Shown here: piece after piece, positions 28,328 through 36,881 of the stretch
Numbering within the stretch: position 1 is the stretch's first letter
How the letters are laid out: every line of letters begins with the position of its first letter
Source: Haemophilus parainfluenzae
GTDB lineage: Bacteria; Pseudomonadota; Gammaproteobacteria; Enterobacterales; Pasteurellaceae
Assembly: GCF_003252795.1 (NCBI RefSeq)
Contig: NZ_QEPQ01000003.1
Span: 372,001 to 436,000 of the forward strand
DNA length: 64,000 nt
Reading direction: 5' to 3'
Made by a program: the position numbers and the translations under genes
Notes under the pieces: generated by a model
What the model was told of the DNA's origin: nothing
Databases searched by the model: none
What the model saw: only the letters and a program-made list of their open reading frames with translations

Positions 28328-28783
28328 ATGAAAAAAATTGATGTAAAAATTTTAGATAGCCGTATTGGCAATGAATTTCCTTTACCAACCTATGCAACTG
28401 AAGGTTCAGCAGGTTTGGATTTACGTGCATTGCTTGAAGCGGGCATTGAAATTCAACCAGGCGAAACTAAACTTATCCCAACAGGTCTTTCAATTTATAT
28501 TGCCGATCCGAACCTTGCAGCGGTAATTCTGCCTCGTTCTGGTTTAGGTCATAAACACGGTATCGTATTAGGTAACTTAGTGGGCTTAATTGATTCAGAT
28601 TACCAAGGTCCATTAATGGTGTCTGTATGGAATCGTGGCCATGAACCGTTCAAAATTGAAGTTGGTGATCGTATTGCGCAGTTAGTCTTTGTGCCAGTAG
28701 TACAAGCTGAATTCAATATTGTTAGTGAATTTACCGAAACTGAACGCGGTGAGGGCGGTTTTGGTCATTCAGGTAAAAAATAA
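28328..28783 (+). CDS. dut: Deoxyuridine 5'-triphosphate nucleotidohydrolase (dUTPase)
   Basis: A 151-residue trimeric dUTPase, hydrolysing dUTP to dUMP. All five motifs are visible: [30 protein letters not shown] and the C-terminal arm [12 protein letters not shown]. It sits between coaBC and slmA, the usual gammaproteobacterial order; an uptake sequence lies in the coaBC-dut gap. Confidence 0.97.
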   Translation: MKKIDVKILDSRIGNEFPLPTYATEGSAGLDLRALLEAGIEIQPGETKLIPTGLSIYIADPNLAAVILPRSGLGHKHGIVLGNLVGLIDSDYQGPLMVSVWNRGHEPFKIEVGDRIAQLVFVPVVQAEFNIVSEFTETERGEGGFGHSGKK

Positions 28784-28786
28784 ACT

Positions 28787-29440
28787 ATGGTAGAACAATT
28801 ATCTCTCGTTGAAGTTGATGAGATTGCGGCGGAAATCAAACCGCCAAAAATCGAAAAACGCACGGTAAAAGAACGTCGTCAACAAGTGTTGACGGTGCTT
28901 ACCCATATGCTGCATTCTGAACGCGGAATGGAGCGGATGACGACGGCGCGTTTAGCGGAAGAAGTGGGGGTGTCAGAAGCTGCACTTTATCGTTACTTCC
29001 CAAGTAAAACCAAAATGTTTGAAGCGTTGATCGATAATATCGAAGCGAATTTATTTAGCCGTATTACCACATCGATTCGCAATGAAACCAATACGATGAA
29101 TCGTGTGCGTGACATTATGCAGATGATTCTCGACTTTGCGCGTAAAAACCCTGGTTTGACACGTATTTTGACCGGACATGCATTGATGTTTGAAGAGCCG
29201 CTTTTACAGGCTCGTGTCGCTCAATTTTTTGATCGTCTTGAAATGCAATTTGTGAATATTTTACAAATGCGAAAATTACGCGAAGGGCGGGGTTTTAACG
29301 TGGATGAACGTATTATTGCGGGGCATTTAGTGACGCTTTGTGAAGGGCAGTTTATGCGTTATGTTCGTACAAACTTCCGTTTAGGTGCAAATCAAAGTTT
29401 TGAACAGCAATGGCGTTTTCTTGAACCACTTTTTGCTTAA
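28787..29440 (+). CDS. slmA: Nucleoid occlusion factor SlmA
   Basis: A 217-residue TetR-type DNA-binding protein that blocks FtsZ assembly over the nucleoid. The helix-turn-helix reads [29 protein letters not shown] (about residues 54-82), as in SlmA. It starts 3 bases after dut, so the two are probably translated from one transcript. Confidence 0.94.
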   Translation: MVEQLSLVEVDEIAAEIKPPKIEKRTVKERRQQVLTVLTHMLHSERGMERMTTARLAEEVGVSEAALYRYFPSKTKMFEALIDNIEANLFSRITTSIRNETNTMNRVRDIMQMILDFARKNPGLTRILTGHALMFEEPLLQARVAQFFDRLEMQFVNILQMRKLREGRGFNVDERIIAGHLVTLCEGQFMRYVRTNFRLGANQSFEQQWRFLEPLFA

Positions 29441-29461
29441 TTGACTTTAGTTGATAAATAT

Positions 29462-29680
29462 ATGATTATTCCGTGGCAAGAATTGCCAACAGAAACCTTA
29501 GAAAATATTGTGGAAAGTGTGGTACTTAGAGAAGGTACCGATTATGGTTCACACGAATTTTCTTTAGAACAAAAAAAACAACACCTACTAAACAAGATTC
29601 ACAATGGAAGTGCAGTGATTGTTTGGTCAGAGTTACATGAATCCATTGATATAAAAGATAAAATGGAATTTCTAAAATAA
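29462..29680 (+). CDS. yheU: UPF0270 protein YheU
   Basis: A 72-residue conserved small protein of unknown function. [25 protein letters not shown] and [11 protein letters not shown] are the family blocks, closely following E. coli YheU. An in-frame TTG at 29441 touches the slmA stop, but ATG 29462 gives the family N terminus. It sits just upstream of crp. Confidence 0.88.
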   Translation: MIIPWQELPTETLENIVESVVLREGTDYGSHEFSLEQKKQHLLNKIHNGSAVIVWSELHESIDIKDKMEFLK

Positions 29681-29696
29681 ATCAATAGGAGCTTAT

Positions 29697-30365
29697 ATGT
29701 CAGAAAATGTCGAATTATTAGAAGAACAAAAGCCGCAGGACGATGATCAGCAGCGAGATCCTGCTCTGGATTGGTTCCTTACTCACTGTCATTTACATAA
29801 ATATCCAGCAAAATCGACCTTAATTCATGCGGGTGAAGATGCCAATATTTTATATTTCTTAATTAAAGGAACCGTGATGGTTTCATCGAAAGATGATGAA
29901 GGCAAAGAGATGATCTTATCTTATTTAGGTGCTGGACAATTTTTTGGTGAAGCAGGTTTATTTGATGAAGGCTCGAAACGTTCTGCTTGGGTGAAAACGA
30001 AAACGCCTTGTGAAATTGCAGAAATTTCCTATAAAAAATATCGTCAGCTGATTCAAATTAATCCTGAGATTTTAATGTTCCTTACCGCTCAGTTATCAAA
30101 ACGCCTGCAAAATACATCGCGACAAGTGACAAACTTGGCCTTTTTGGATGTGGCAGGACGTATTGCTCAGGCGCTTATGCATTTAGCAAAACAACCTGAA
30201 GCTATGACGCATCCTGATGGTATGCAGATTAAAATTACACGTCAGGAGATCGGTCAGATGGTAGGCTGTTCGCGTGAAACCGTAGGGCGAATCATTAAGA
30301 TGCTGGAAGATCAAAATCTCATTCATGCACACGGCAAAACCATTGTGGTTTATGGCACAAGATAG
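29697..30365 (+). CDS. crp: cAMP receptor protein Crp
   Basis: Global regulator, 222 residues. The cAMP pocket is [21 protein letters not shown], with the Arg and Ser contacts in KRSAW. The C-terminal recognition helix is [14 protein letters not shown] (Arg, Glu and Arg as in E. coli). It has an N-terminal extension of about a dozen acidic residues relative to E. coli Crp. In Haemophilus Crp also switches on competence genes together with Sxy. It is followed by a strong terminator; a CRP-like site lies about 2 kb downstream in the nan promoter. Confidence 0.97.
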   Translation: MSENVELLEEQKPQDDDQQRDPALDWFLTHCHLHKYPAKSTLIHAGEDANILYFLIKGTVMVSSKDDEGKEMILSYLGAGQFFGEAGLFDEGSKRSAWVKTKTPCEIAEISYKKYRQLIQINPEILMFLTAQLSKRLQNTSRQVTNLAFLDVAGRIAQALMHLAKQPEAMTHPDGMQIKITRQEIGQMVGCSRETVGRIIKMLEDQNLIHAHGKTIVVYGTR

Positions 30366-30367
30366 CA

Positions 30368-30405
30368 AAAATAACCGTCTCTAATCAGACGGTTATTTTG
30401 TTTTT
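30368..30405 (+). terminator. Terminator of crp
   Basis: AAAATAACCGTCT, loop CTAATC, AGACGGTTATTTT then GTTTTT: a 13-bp stem directly after the crp stop codon. Confidence 0.92.
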
Positions 30406-30489
30406 GTTACATTGATGTGATAGTTGAAATGTCTTTGTTAATTTTTATACGAAAAGCGAAAAAATACTTCTTTTAGTGCAATATCTTAA

Positions 30490-30518
30490 TTGACAAAATT
30501 GCGGAAGACTTCTATCAT
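30490..30518 (+). promoter_or_regulatory. Strong promoter of a non-coding RNA gene
   Basis: Perfect TTGACA (30490-30495), 17-base spacer, TATCAT (30513-30518). This is among the best sigma-70 matches I noted in the window, and no open reading frame of note follows it. Confidence 0.7.
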
Positions 30519-30524
30519 AATACT

Positions 30525-30733
30525 GCCTTCCAACGTGGTTTGTTTGGAAGTCAGGATTGGTCTCCTGAATATAATAAGTGGCTTTTAAAAGATACTTAAT
30601 CTTTTAATTTTATATCGCAGACTGGAACCCCAGAGATGCTTTAAATCTATGGTGGGCTAGGTAGAAATCCCGCAGGGATGCGATGCAGTAAGCCACTTGC
30701 TGTTAAGACCAATTCTGCTTAGTTCCACCACCC
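30525..30733 (+). ncRNA. Structured non-coding RNA gene, possibly 6S RNA (ssrS)
   Basis: About 210 bases with no gene behind a near-consensus promoter. Long-range pairing closes the molecule: CAGGATTGGTCT (30552-30563) with AGACCAATTCTG (30706-30717), 12 bp with one G-U, and AAGTGGCTT (30576-30584) with AAGCCACTT (30690-30698), 9 bp. Inside lie hairpins CTGG-AACC-CCAG (30622-30633) and ATCCC-GCA-GGGAT. Size, rod-like closure and short stretches resembling 6S (GTCTCCTGA; a hairpin followed by GATGCTTTAAATCTATGG, compared with E. coli AAGCCTTAAAACTGCG) point to 6S RNA, which binds RNA polymerase in stationary phase. Similarity is by eye and partial, so the family is not certain. The 3' end is approximate; no U tract is obvious. 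Confidence 0.6.
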
Positions 30734-30830
30734 TTCAAAACAATCTTCAATTTTCAAACATTCATCAAAATCACTTCAAACGAGAAATTCTCGGTTAAAG
30801 TGCGGTCATTTTTTACTTTATTTTTGGCAA

Positions 30831-30862
30831 AAAAATACCGACCCATTTATGAGTCGGTATTT
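30831..30862 (-). terminator. Terminator of the PTS EIIBC gene
   Basis: AAATACCGAC, ten-base loop, GTCGGTATTT; on the minus strand the stem runs into seven T. It lies 14 bases past the stop. Confidence 0.85.
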
Positions 30863-30875
30863 CATTTGGTGTATT

Positions 30876-32342
30876 TTATTTTACTTTTTGTTTCATGGCT
30901 TCTGCCACAAGTTCAGCTTCAGGGCCGAGAACCACTTGTAAGCCATCGTTACCGATTTTCACGATACCTTTTGCGCCAAGAGACTTAAGCTGTTCTTCAT
31001 TAATTTTGTGTTGATCCACTAAGCTCAAACGTAAGCGAGTGATACAAGCATCAATATTTTTGAAGTTATCTGCACCACCTAAAGCATCAATAAATTTGAC
31101 CGCTCTTTCTTCGCGAGATTGGCTTGCAGCTGGTTGTGCTGCAGTCGTTTCTTCCGCTTCTTCTGTGCGACCTAATGTTTTTAAGTTGAACGCTTTAATT
31201 GCAAAACGGAATACCACGTAGTAAATCACGAAGAATACTAAGCCTTGTACGATGAGCATATACCATTCAACCGCTAATGGGTTGCGTGATGAAAGCACCA
31301 TATCCACAAGACCTGCACTGAAACCGAAGCCTGCGATCCAATGCATTGTCGCCGCGATAAAGACGGAAATACCGGTTAATACCGCGTGGATGAAGTAAAG
31401 CACTGGCGCAACAAACATGAAAGAGAATTCTAATGGTTCAGTGATACCAGTAAAGAATGAGGCAAATGCACCCGCAAGCATAATGGATGCAACTTTCGTT
31501 TTTTGGCTTGGTTTAGCACTGAGGTAAATCGCTAATGCCGCACCCGGTAACCCGAACATCATGACAGGGAAGAAACCGGCTTGATACATACCGGTTACAC
31601 CAACTGTTGCAGTACCCTCAGCAAGTGATTTAGCACCACCTAAGAAGTTTGGAATATCGTTGATACCGGCCACGTCAAACCAGAATACAGAGTTTAATGC
31701 GTGGTGTAAGCCAACCGGAATGAGTAAACGGTTGAAGAAACCATAAAGACCCGCACCAACTGCACCTAAATCTTTAATGCTTTCACCGAATGATACTAAA
31801 CCGCCGAAAATATATGGCCAGATGTAAAGTAATACGAAGCTGAGAAGCATCATGACAAAAGATACAACAATCGGCACGAGACGTTTTCCGCTAAAGAAGG
31901 AAAGCGCTTTTGGCAATTCTACTTGATAGAAGCGGTTATAAAGTTCAGCCGAAATCACCCCGATCAAAATCCCAATAAATTGGTTATTGATTTTCCCGAA
32001 AGCAGCGGGCACTTCACTTACATCGATATGTTGTAGCTGAGCAACACTGCCAGGTGAAAGTAGAGTGGTTACCACATAGTAACCTACTAAACCTGAAAGC
32101 GCAGCGGAACCATGTTTGTCCTTAGATAAACCGAAAGCAACGCCAACGGCAAAAAGCAGGCCCATGTTATCGATGATAGCACCGCCTGATTTAATTAAAA
32201 ATGCAGCAAGTTGACTGTTTGCACCCCAGCCATCAGGGTCAAGCCAATAACCGATACCCATCAGTACAGCAGCTGCTGGTAAAACAGCGACAGGTACCAT
32301 TAAGGCCTGCCCAATTTTTTGCGCATAACCTAACACATTCAT
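30876..32342 (-). CDS. nagE: PTS transporter subunit EIIBC, N-acetylglucosamine type
   Basis: A 488-residue PTS permease. The EIIC domain fills residues 1 to about 385 with GLLFAVGVAFGLSKDK, HHALNSVFWF and the substrate-site motif GITEPLEFSF. An Ala/Glu-rich linker leads to EIIB (about 410-488) with the phosphorylated Cys in NIDACITRLRLSL. There is no EIIA domain, so phosphate must come from a separate EIIA such as Crr. Sequence resembles NagE more than glucose PtsG, and its location divergent from nan/nag genes supports GlcNAc; glucose specificity is the alternative. Start has AGGAG. Confidence 0.85.
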   Translation of the reverse strand: MNVLGYAQKIGQALMVPVAVLPAAAVLMGIGYWLDPDGWGANSQLAAFLIKSGGAIIDNMGLLFAVGVAFGLSKDKHGSAALSGLVGYYVVTTLLSPGSVAQLQHIDVSEVPAAFGKINNQFIGILIGVISAELYNRFYQVELPKALSFFSGKRLVPIVVSFVMMLLSFVLLYIWPYIFGGLVSFGESIKDLGAVGAGLYGFFNRLLIPVGLHHALNSVFWFDVAGINDIPNFLGGAKSLAEGTATVGVTGMYQAGFFPVMMFGLPGAALAIYLSAKPSQKTKVASIMLAGAFASFFTGITEPLEFSFMFVAPVLYFIHAVLTGISVFIAATMHWIAGFGFSAGLVDMVLSSRNPLAVEWYMLIVQGLVFFVIYYVVFRFAIKAFNLKTLGRTEEAEETTAAQPAASQSREERAVKFIDALGGADNFKNIDACITRLRLSLVDQHKINEEQLKSLGAKGIVKIGNDGLQVVLGPEAELVAEAMKQKVK

Positions 32343-32364
32343 TTTTTTCTCCTATTTATATTAT

Positions 32365-32383
32365 AAGTAATGAAGTATTACTT
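32365..32383. promoter_or_regulatory. Inverted repeat in the nagE-nanE intergenic region, candidate operator
   Basis: AAGTAAT-GAAGT-ATTACTT, 23 bases upstream of the nagE start codon. The inner GAAGTATTACTTC is itself a palindrome. Position fits an operator for SiaR or another amino-sugar regulator, but the binding protein is unknown. Confidence 0.5.
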
Positions 32384-32440
32384 CATATTTTAAAGTAAAA
32401 AAAAATATTTTGTATAGATGTTGTCACTTTATCTTAAATT

Positions 32441-32456
32441 TGAGAAGCCGATCACA
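32441..32456. promoter_or_regulatory. CRP-like binding site in the nagE-nanE intergenic region
   Basis: TGAGA-AGCCGA-TCACA differs from TGTGA-N6-TCACA at one base and is flanked symmetrically by AAATT and AATTT. Its centre (32448.5) is about 70 bases upstream of the start inferred from TATAAT at 32507-32512, suiting class I activation of nanE. H. influenzae nan genes are known to be controlled by CRP and SiaR. Confidence 0.7.
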
Positions 32457-32506
32457 AATTTTGAAATTAAACTTCAAAAAATATTTTTTTATGGCGTATG
32501 TTTTAT

Positions 32507-32553
32507 TATAATGATGAAAGAGCCAAAAGGACACCAAGTGTTACTGTCTAACA
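32507..32553 (+). promoter_or_regulatory. nanE promoter -10 box and downstream inverted repeat
   Basis: TATAAT at 32507-32512 has no good -35 hexamer, as expected of an activator-dependent promoter. TGTTA-CTGTC-TAACA (32539-32553) is an inverted repeat ahead of the nanE Shine-Dalgarno site and could be an operator or a leader hairpin. Confidence 0.45.
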
Positions 32554-32564
32554 TAGGAGTTTAT

Positions 32565-33254
32565 ATGTCGAAATTATCACATAATGAAGTCTTAGATAAA
32601 ATCAAATTTGGTCTTATTGCTTCTTGTCAGCCTGTCGATGACGGCCCGATGGATAAACCAGAAATCGTGGCGGCGATGGCGCAGGCTTCTGTTATTGGTG
32701 GCGCAGCCGGATTGCGCATTGAGGGCGTAGAAAATCTCAAAGCAACACGCCCTACCGTGAATGTACCGATTATTGGTATTGTGAAACGAGATTTACCTGA
32801 CAGCCCAGTGCGAATTACCCCATTTTTGCATGATATTGAAGATTTAGCGAAAGCGGGTGCAGATATTATTGCTGTGGATGGAACAAATCGCCCTAGACCG
32901 GTAGATATTGAAAGTGCGGTCAAAAAAATCCACGAATTAGGCTGTTTGGCTATGGCGGATTGTTCGAATTTAGAAGAAGGCTTGTACTGCCAAAAATTGG
33001 GTTTTGATATCGTGGGGAGTACGATGTCAGGCTATACAGGTGGCGCTGTGCCGGAAGAACCGGATTATCAATTAGTCAAAGATTTGAAAGCCGCAGGCTG
33101 TCGTGTCATGGCGGAAGGACGTTATAACACCCCTGAGTTGGCGAAAACAGCAATTGAAATTGGTGCTTATTGCGTGACAGTTGGTTCTGCATTAACGCGT
33201 TTAGAGCATATTGTAAGCTGGTTTGCTAAAGCCATTCATTCAGCAAAAAAATAA
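32565..33254 (+). CDS. nanE: N-acetylmannosamine-6-phosphate 2-epimerase NanE
   Basis: A 229-residue TIM-barrel enzyme converting ManNAc-6-P to GlcNAc-6-P. Family blocks: [37 protein letters not shown] and [10 protein letters not shown], plus [11 protein letters not shown]. The frame is open up to 32418 but ATG 32565 has TAGGAG ahead and gives the family length. First gene of nanE-nanK-siaR-nanA-nagB-nagA, the same order as H. influenzae HI0145 to HI0140. Confidence 0.95.
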   Translation: MSKLSHNEVLDKIKFGLIASCQPVDDGPMDKPEIVAAMAQASVIGGAAGLRIEGVENLKATRPTVNVPIIGIVKRDLPDSPVRITPFLHDIEDLAKAGADIIAVDGTNRPRPVDIESAVKKIHELGCLAMADCSNLEEGLYCQKLGFDIVGSTMSGYTGGAVPEEPDYQLVKDLKAAGCRVMAEGRYNTPELAKTAIEIGAYCVTVGSALTRLEHIVSWFAKAIHSAKK

Positions 33255-33265
33255 AGGAAGAAGAG

Positions 33266-34204
33266 ATGTCATTAACAGTGGATAGTGGTCAAGCATTACA
33301 GCGTTGTTTGGCATTAGATATTGGTGGCACGAAAATTGCTTCTGCTATTGTGAAAAATGGCGAAATTGAGCAACGAAAACAGATTTCCACGCCACAAGAT
33401 GATGCCGCGCAAGCCATGCATCAAACTCTTGCTCAGTTGCTAAAAGAATATGAAGGACAGTTTGATTATGTTGCCGTTGCTTCAACGGGCATTATTAATC
33501 AAGGCATTCTGACTGCACTTAACCCAAAAAACTTGGGTGGATTAGCCCAATTTCCGCTAAAAGACAGCATTGCGCAGCATACTGATAAACCTATTGGGTT
33601 GCTTAATGACGTGCAAGCTGCAGCCTATGCAGAGTATCAACTACAAAATCCTGATGATGTGCAAAACTTTACCTTTATTACGGTTTCCACAGGCGTAGGT
33701 GGCGGTTTAATTTTAAATCATCGTTTGCTCACTGAGCCAAACGGCATTGCAGGGCATATAGGTCATACTTTGGCCGATCCTAATGGCCCCGTTTGCGGCT
33801 GTGGTCGCCGTGGTTGTGTCGAAGCCATTGCATCAGGTCGAGCTATTGAAGCAGTTTCTTCTCAATGGGATGATCCTTGTGATCCGAAAGAAGTTTTTGC
33901 ACGTTTTCGTCAAAATGATGAAAAAGCAACTGCACTTGTCACACGTTCAGCTCAAACCATCGCGAATTTAATTGCAGATTTGAAGATTGGGTTAGATATG
34001 CAGAAAGTCGTAGTTGGCGGTAGTGTCGGATTAGCAGAAGGTTATTTACCGTTGGTTCAATCTTTATTAAGTGAACTTCCTGCTGTTTATCATTGTGAAT
34101 TAGAAAGTGCTAAATTCGGGCAAGATGCTGGCTTGATTGGTGCAGCTTACTGGGTAAAAGATTGCTTATTACAAGCAAAAAATACGGGAGTGGTTTATGG
34201 CTAA
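33266..34204 (+). CDS. nanK: N-acetylmannosamine kinase NanK
   Basis: A 312-residue ROK-family sugar kinase phosphorylating ManNAc at C6. The ATP-binding LALDIGGTKIASAIVKNG is near residue 15, catalytic Asp in GLLNDVQAAAYAE, and the zinc motif is CGCGRRGCVEAIASG. Eleven residues precede the usual ROK start, so a later start is possible, but ATG 33266 has a good AAGGAAG site. Its end overlaps siaR by 8 bases. Confidence 0.92.
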   Translation: MSLTVDSGQALQRCLALDIGGTKIASAIVKNGEIEQRKQISTPQDDAAQAMHQTLAQLLKEYEGQFDYVAVASTGIINQGILTALNPKNLGGLAQFPLKDSIAQHTDKPIGLLNDVQAAAYAEYQLQNPDDVQNFTFITVSTGVGGGLILNHRLLTEPNGIAGHIGHTLADPNGPVCGCGRRGCVEAIASGRAIEAVSSQWDDPCDPKEVFARFRQNDEKATALVTRSAQTIANLIADLKIGLDMQKVVVGGSVGLAEGYLPLVQSLLSELPAVYHCELESAKFGQDAGLIGAAYWVKDCLLQAKNTGVVYG

Positions 34205-35063
34205 AAATGGCAATATTTTAAATACCATCAGCTCGTTATATCGCAGTTTAACGAAAACTGAAAAGAAAATTGCGGATGCGATTTTATTGAATCCTGATCT
34301 TGCGGTGCAATGTCCTCTAGCTGAAATTGCGGCTCATTTAGAAGTTGGGGAAGCGACCTTTGTGCGTTTTTGTCGTACTCTCGGCTTTAAAGGATTTAGT
34401 GATTTTAAATTGGAATTATCCATCGAGCTTGCGACGAAAGATGGCAAAGATAACACCGTATTAGATTCAGATATTACCGATTCTGATAACTCCTTGAATA
34501 TTGCACATAAGCTGAAATCTGCCATCAATAACGTGATGGATGAAACCATTAATTTATTAGATTTTGAGCAGTTGGAAGAGGCAGTAAAAGCCATTCAGCA
34601 AGCAAATCGTGTCTTTTTATTTGGTGTGGGCACATCGGGTATTACTGCGGAAGATGCCAAAAATAAACTAATGCGTATCGGTGTGCAAGTGGATGCGACA
34701 GGTAACAACCATTTTATGTATATGCAGGCATCTTTATTGACGAAAAAAGATGTGGCAATTGGTTTGAGCCATTCCGGTTATTCTCAAGAAACCACTCATA
34801 CCATGAAAATCGCCAAAGAAAATGGCGCCAAAACCATTGCGATTACACACAGCTTGCGTTCTCCAATCACTGAATATGCCGATCTGGTTTTAGTGAATGG
34901 CAATAAGCAAGGCAAGTTACAAGGCGACTCTATCGGCACGAAGATTGCTCAATTATTTGTATTAGATTTAATTTACGCTTTATTGGTACAGGCATCACAG
35001 GAAAGTGCGGTCAAAATAAAGCAAAAAACATTAAATGTCATTTTAGAACAACGTATTAAATAG
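34197..35063 (+). CDS. siaR: RpiR-family sialic acid regulator SiaR (NanR)
   Basis: A 288-residue repressor with an N-terminal helix-turn-helix (LAEIAAHLEVGEATFVRFCRT region, about residues 40-60) and a C-terminal SIS sugar-phosphate domain (FLFGVGTSGITAEDAKNKL; GLSHSGYSQETTHTM). In H. influenzae the homologue represses nan genes and responds to glucosamine-6-phosphate, working with CRP. It is encoded within the operon it should control, giving feedback. An uptake sequence near the end encodes SAVK. Confidence 0.9.
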   Translation: MAKNGNILNTISSLYRSLTKTEKKIADAILLNPDLAVQCPLAEIAAHLEVGEATFVRFCRTLGFKGFSDFKLELSIELATKDGKDNTVLDSDITDSDNSLNIAHKLKSAINNVMDETINLLDFEQLEEAVKAIQQANRVFLFGVGTSGITAEDAKNKLMRIGVQVDATGNNHFMYMQASLLTKKDVAIGLSHSGYSQETTHTMKIAKENGAKTIAITHSLRSPITEYADLVLVNGNKQGKLQGDSIGTKIAQLFVLDLIYALLVQASQESAVKIKQKTLNVILEQRIK

Positions 35064-35072
35064 GAGAGAAAA

Positions 35073-35951
35073 ATGCGTAACTTAAAAGGTATTTTTAGTG
35101 CGTTATTAGTATCATTCAATGAAGATGGCTCTATCAATGAAAAAGGCTTGCGCGAGATTATTCGCTATAACATTGATAAGATGAAAATTGATGGTTTATA
35201 TGTAGGCGGCTCAACAGGTGAAAACTTCATGCTTTCTACGGAAGAGAAAAAACAAATTTTCCGTATCGCGAAAGATGAAGCAAAAGACCAAGTAGCGTTA
35301 ATCGCACAAGTGGGTAGCGTGAATTTACATGAAGCAGTGGAATTAGGTAAATATGCAACGGAATTAGGCTATGACAGTCTTTCTGCGGTAACTCCGTTCT
35401 ACTACAAATTCAGCTTCCCTGAAATTAAACATTACTACGACACCATTATTGCGGAAACAGGCAATAACATGATCGTGTACTCAATTCCGTTCTTAACAGG
35501 TGTGAACATGGGTATTGAGCAATTCGGCGAACTTTATAAAAACCCGAAAGTGCTTGGTGTGAAATTTACCGCTGGGGACTTCTATTTATTAGAACGTTTG
35601 AAAAAAGCTTATCCAAATCACCTCATTTGGGCTGGTTTTGATGAAATGATGGTACCTGCAGTCTCTTTAGGCGTGGATGGTGCGATCGGTAGTACATTCA
35701 ACGTTAATGGTGTACGCGCAAGACAAATCTTTGAATTAACCAAACAAGGTAAATTGGCTGATGCCCTTCAAGTTCAACACGTGACCAATGACCTTATCGA
35801 AGGCATTTTAGCGAATGGCTTATATCTCACTATCAAAGAGTTATTGAAACTAGATGGCGTGGATGCAGGTTATTGCCGTGAGCCAATGACAGCGAAGGCG
35901 ACGCCAGAGCAATTAGCGAAAGCGAAAGAGTTAAAAGCAAAATATTTATAA
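35073..35951 (+). CDS. nanA: N-acetylneuraminate lyase NanA
   Basis: Cleaves N-acetylneuraminate to ManNAc and pyruvate. A 292-residue class I aldolase: [15 protein letters not shown] near residue 47, catalytic Tyr in [10 protein letters not shown], and the Schiff-base Lys in [15 protein letters not shown]. Length matches the H. influenzae enzyme. It follows siaR by 9 bases. Confidence 0.96.
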   Translation: MRNLKGIFSALLVSFNEDGSINEKGLREIIRYNIDKMKIDGLYVGGSTGENFMLSTEEKKQIFRIAKDEAKDQVALIAQVGSVNLHEAVELGKYATELGYDSLSAVTPFYYKFSFPEIKHYYDTIIAETGNNMIVYSIPFLTGVNMGIEQFGELYKNPKVLGVKFTAGDFYLLERLKKAYPNHLIWAGFDEMMVPAVSLGVDGAIGSTFNVNGVRARQIFELTKQGKLADALQVQHVTNDLIEGILANGLYLTIKELLKLDGVDAGYCREPMTAKATPEQLAKAKELKAKYL

Positions 35952-35977
35952 ATTAATGGAAAAGTGACCGCACTTAC

Positions 35978-36010
35978 TTCTTTCCTCTCTCTATAGCGGG
36001 GAGGAAAGAA
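35978..36010 (+). terminator. Hairpin between nanA and nagB
   Basis: TTCTTTCCTC and GAGGAAAGAA pair over a 13-base loop, after an uptake sequence. There is no U tract, so it is more likely a stabilising or processing hairpin separating nan from nag than a full terminator. Confidence 0.45.
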
Positions 36011-36041
36011 TGTCTGTGTGGTACCGATAAGGAAGGTTATT

Positions 36042-36845
36042 ATGCGTCTCATTCCTCTGAACAATGAACAACAAGTCAGCCGTTGGGCGGCGCGTCATAT
36101 TGCTGATCGAATTAATCATTTTAAACCTACCGCAGAACGTCCTTTTGTATTAGGTTTACCAACAGGTGGTACGCCACTTAAGACCTATCAAGAATTGATT
36201 AAGTTAAATCAAGCGGGAGAAGTGAGTTTTAAACATGTGGTGACCTTTAATATGGATGAATATGTGGGTTTACCAAAAGAACATCCAGAAAGTTATCACA
36301 GCTTTATGCATAATAATTTCTTCAATCATATTGATATTCAACCGCAAAATATCAATATTTTGAATGGTAATACCAATGACCATGATGAAGAATGTCGTCG
36401 TTATGAAGAAAAAATTAAATCTTACGGCAAGATTCATTTATTTATGGGGGGTGTAGGTGTTGATGGCCATATTGCCTTTAATGAACCTGCGTCTTCTTTA
36501 AGTTCGCGTACCCGTATTAAAACTTTAACGCCAGATACTATTATCGCGAATTCTCGTTTCTTTAATAATGACGTAAATCAAGTACCAAAATATGCCTTAA
36601 CAATCGGTGTAGGGACATTACTTGATGCAGAAGAAGTGATGATTTTAGCAACGGGTCATAATAAAGCCTTAGCCGTACAAGCAGCCGTAGAGGGCAGTAT
36701 TAATCACCTTTGGACAGTGAGTGCTTTACAGCTTCATCGTCATTTCGTTTTGGTATGTGATGAGCCAGCATTGCAAGAATTGAAAGTCAAAACAGTGAAA
36801 TATTTTACTGAATTGGAAGGTCGTGCGATTCATAGTGTATTATAA
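36042..36845 (+). CDS. nagB: Glucosamine-6-phosphate deaminase NagB
   Basis: A 267-residue isomerising deaminase converting GlcN-6-P to fructose-6-P and ammonia. [32 protein letters not shown] (catalytic Asp) and [14 protein letters not shown] are intact. The frame opens at 36018, but ATG 36042 has AAGGAAG and gives MRLIPLNN, the family N terminus. Confidence 0.96.
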   Translation: MRLIPLNNEQQVSRWAARHIADRINHFKPTAERPFVLGLPTGGTPLKTYQELIKLNQAGEVSFKHVVTFNMDEYVGLPKEHPESYHSFMHNNFFNHIDIQPQNINILNGNTNDHDEECRRYEEKIKSYGKIHLFMGGVGVDGHIAFNEPASSLSSRTRIKTLTPDTIIANSRFFNNDVNQVPKYALTIGVGTLLDAEEVMILATGHNKALAVQAAVEGSINHLWTVSALQLHRHFVLVCDEPALQELKVKTVKYFTELEGRAIHSVL

Positions 36846-36881
36846 GTGCGGTTAATTTTAATTTGATTTTAGGAAGGTATG

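Larger units (their letters stand above)
30366..30875. other. Gene-free stretch between crp and the PTS gene
   Basis: Contains the crp terminator, the structured RNA and its promoter, then about 140 AT-rich bases with a CGAGAA/TTCTCG hairpin (30781-30793), an uptake sequence (about 30798) and the minus-strand terminator of the PTS gene. No protein-coding potential is convincing. Confidence 0.7.

Noticed and set aside
32418-32564. Upstream extension of nanE by 49 codons
   Set aside because: It starts at TTG, crosses the CRP-like site and the -10 box and has no ribosome-binding site; ATG 32565 has TAGGAG.
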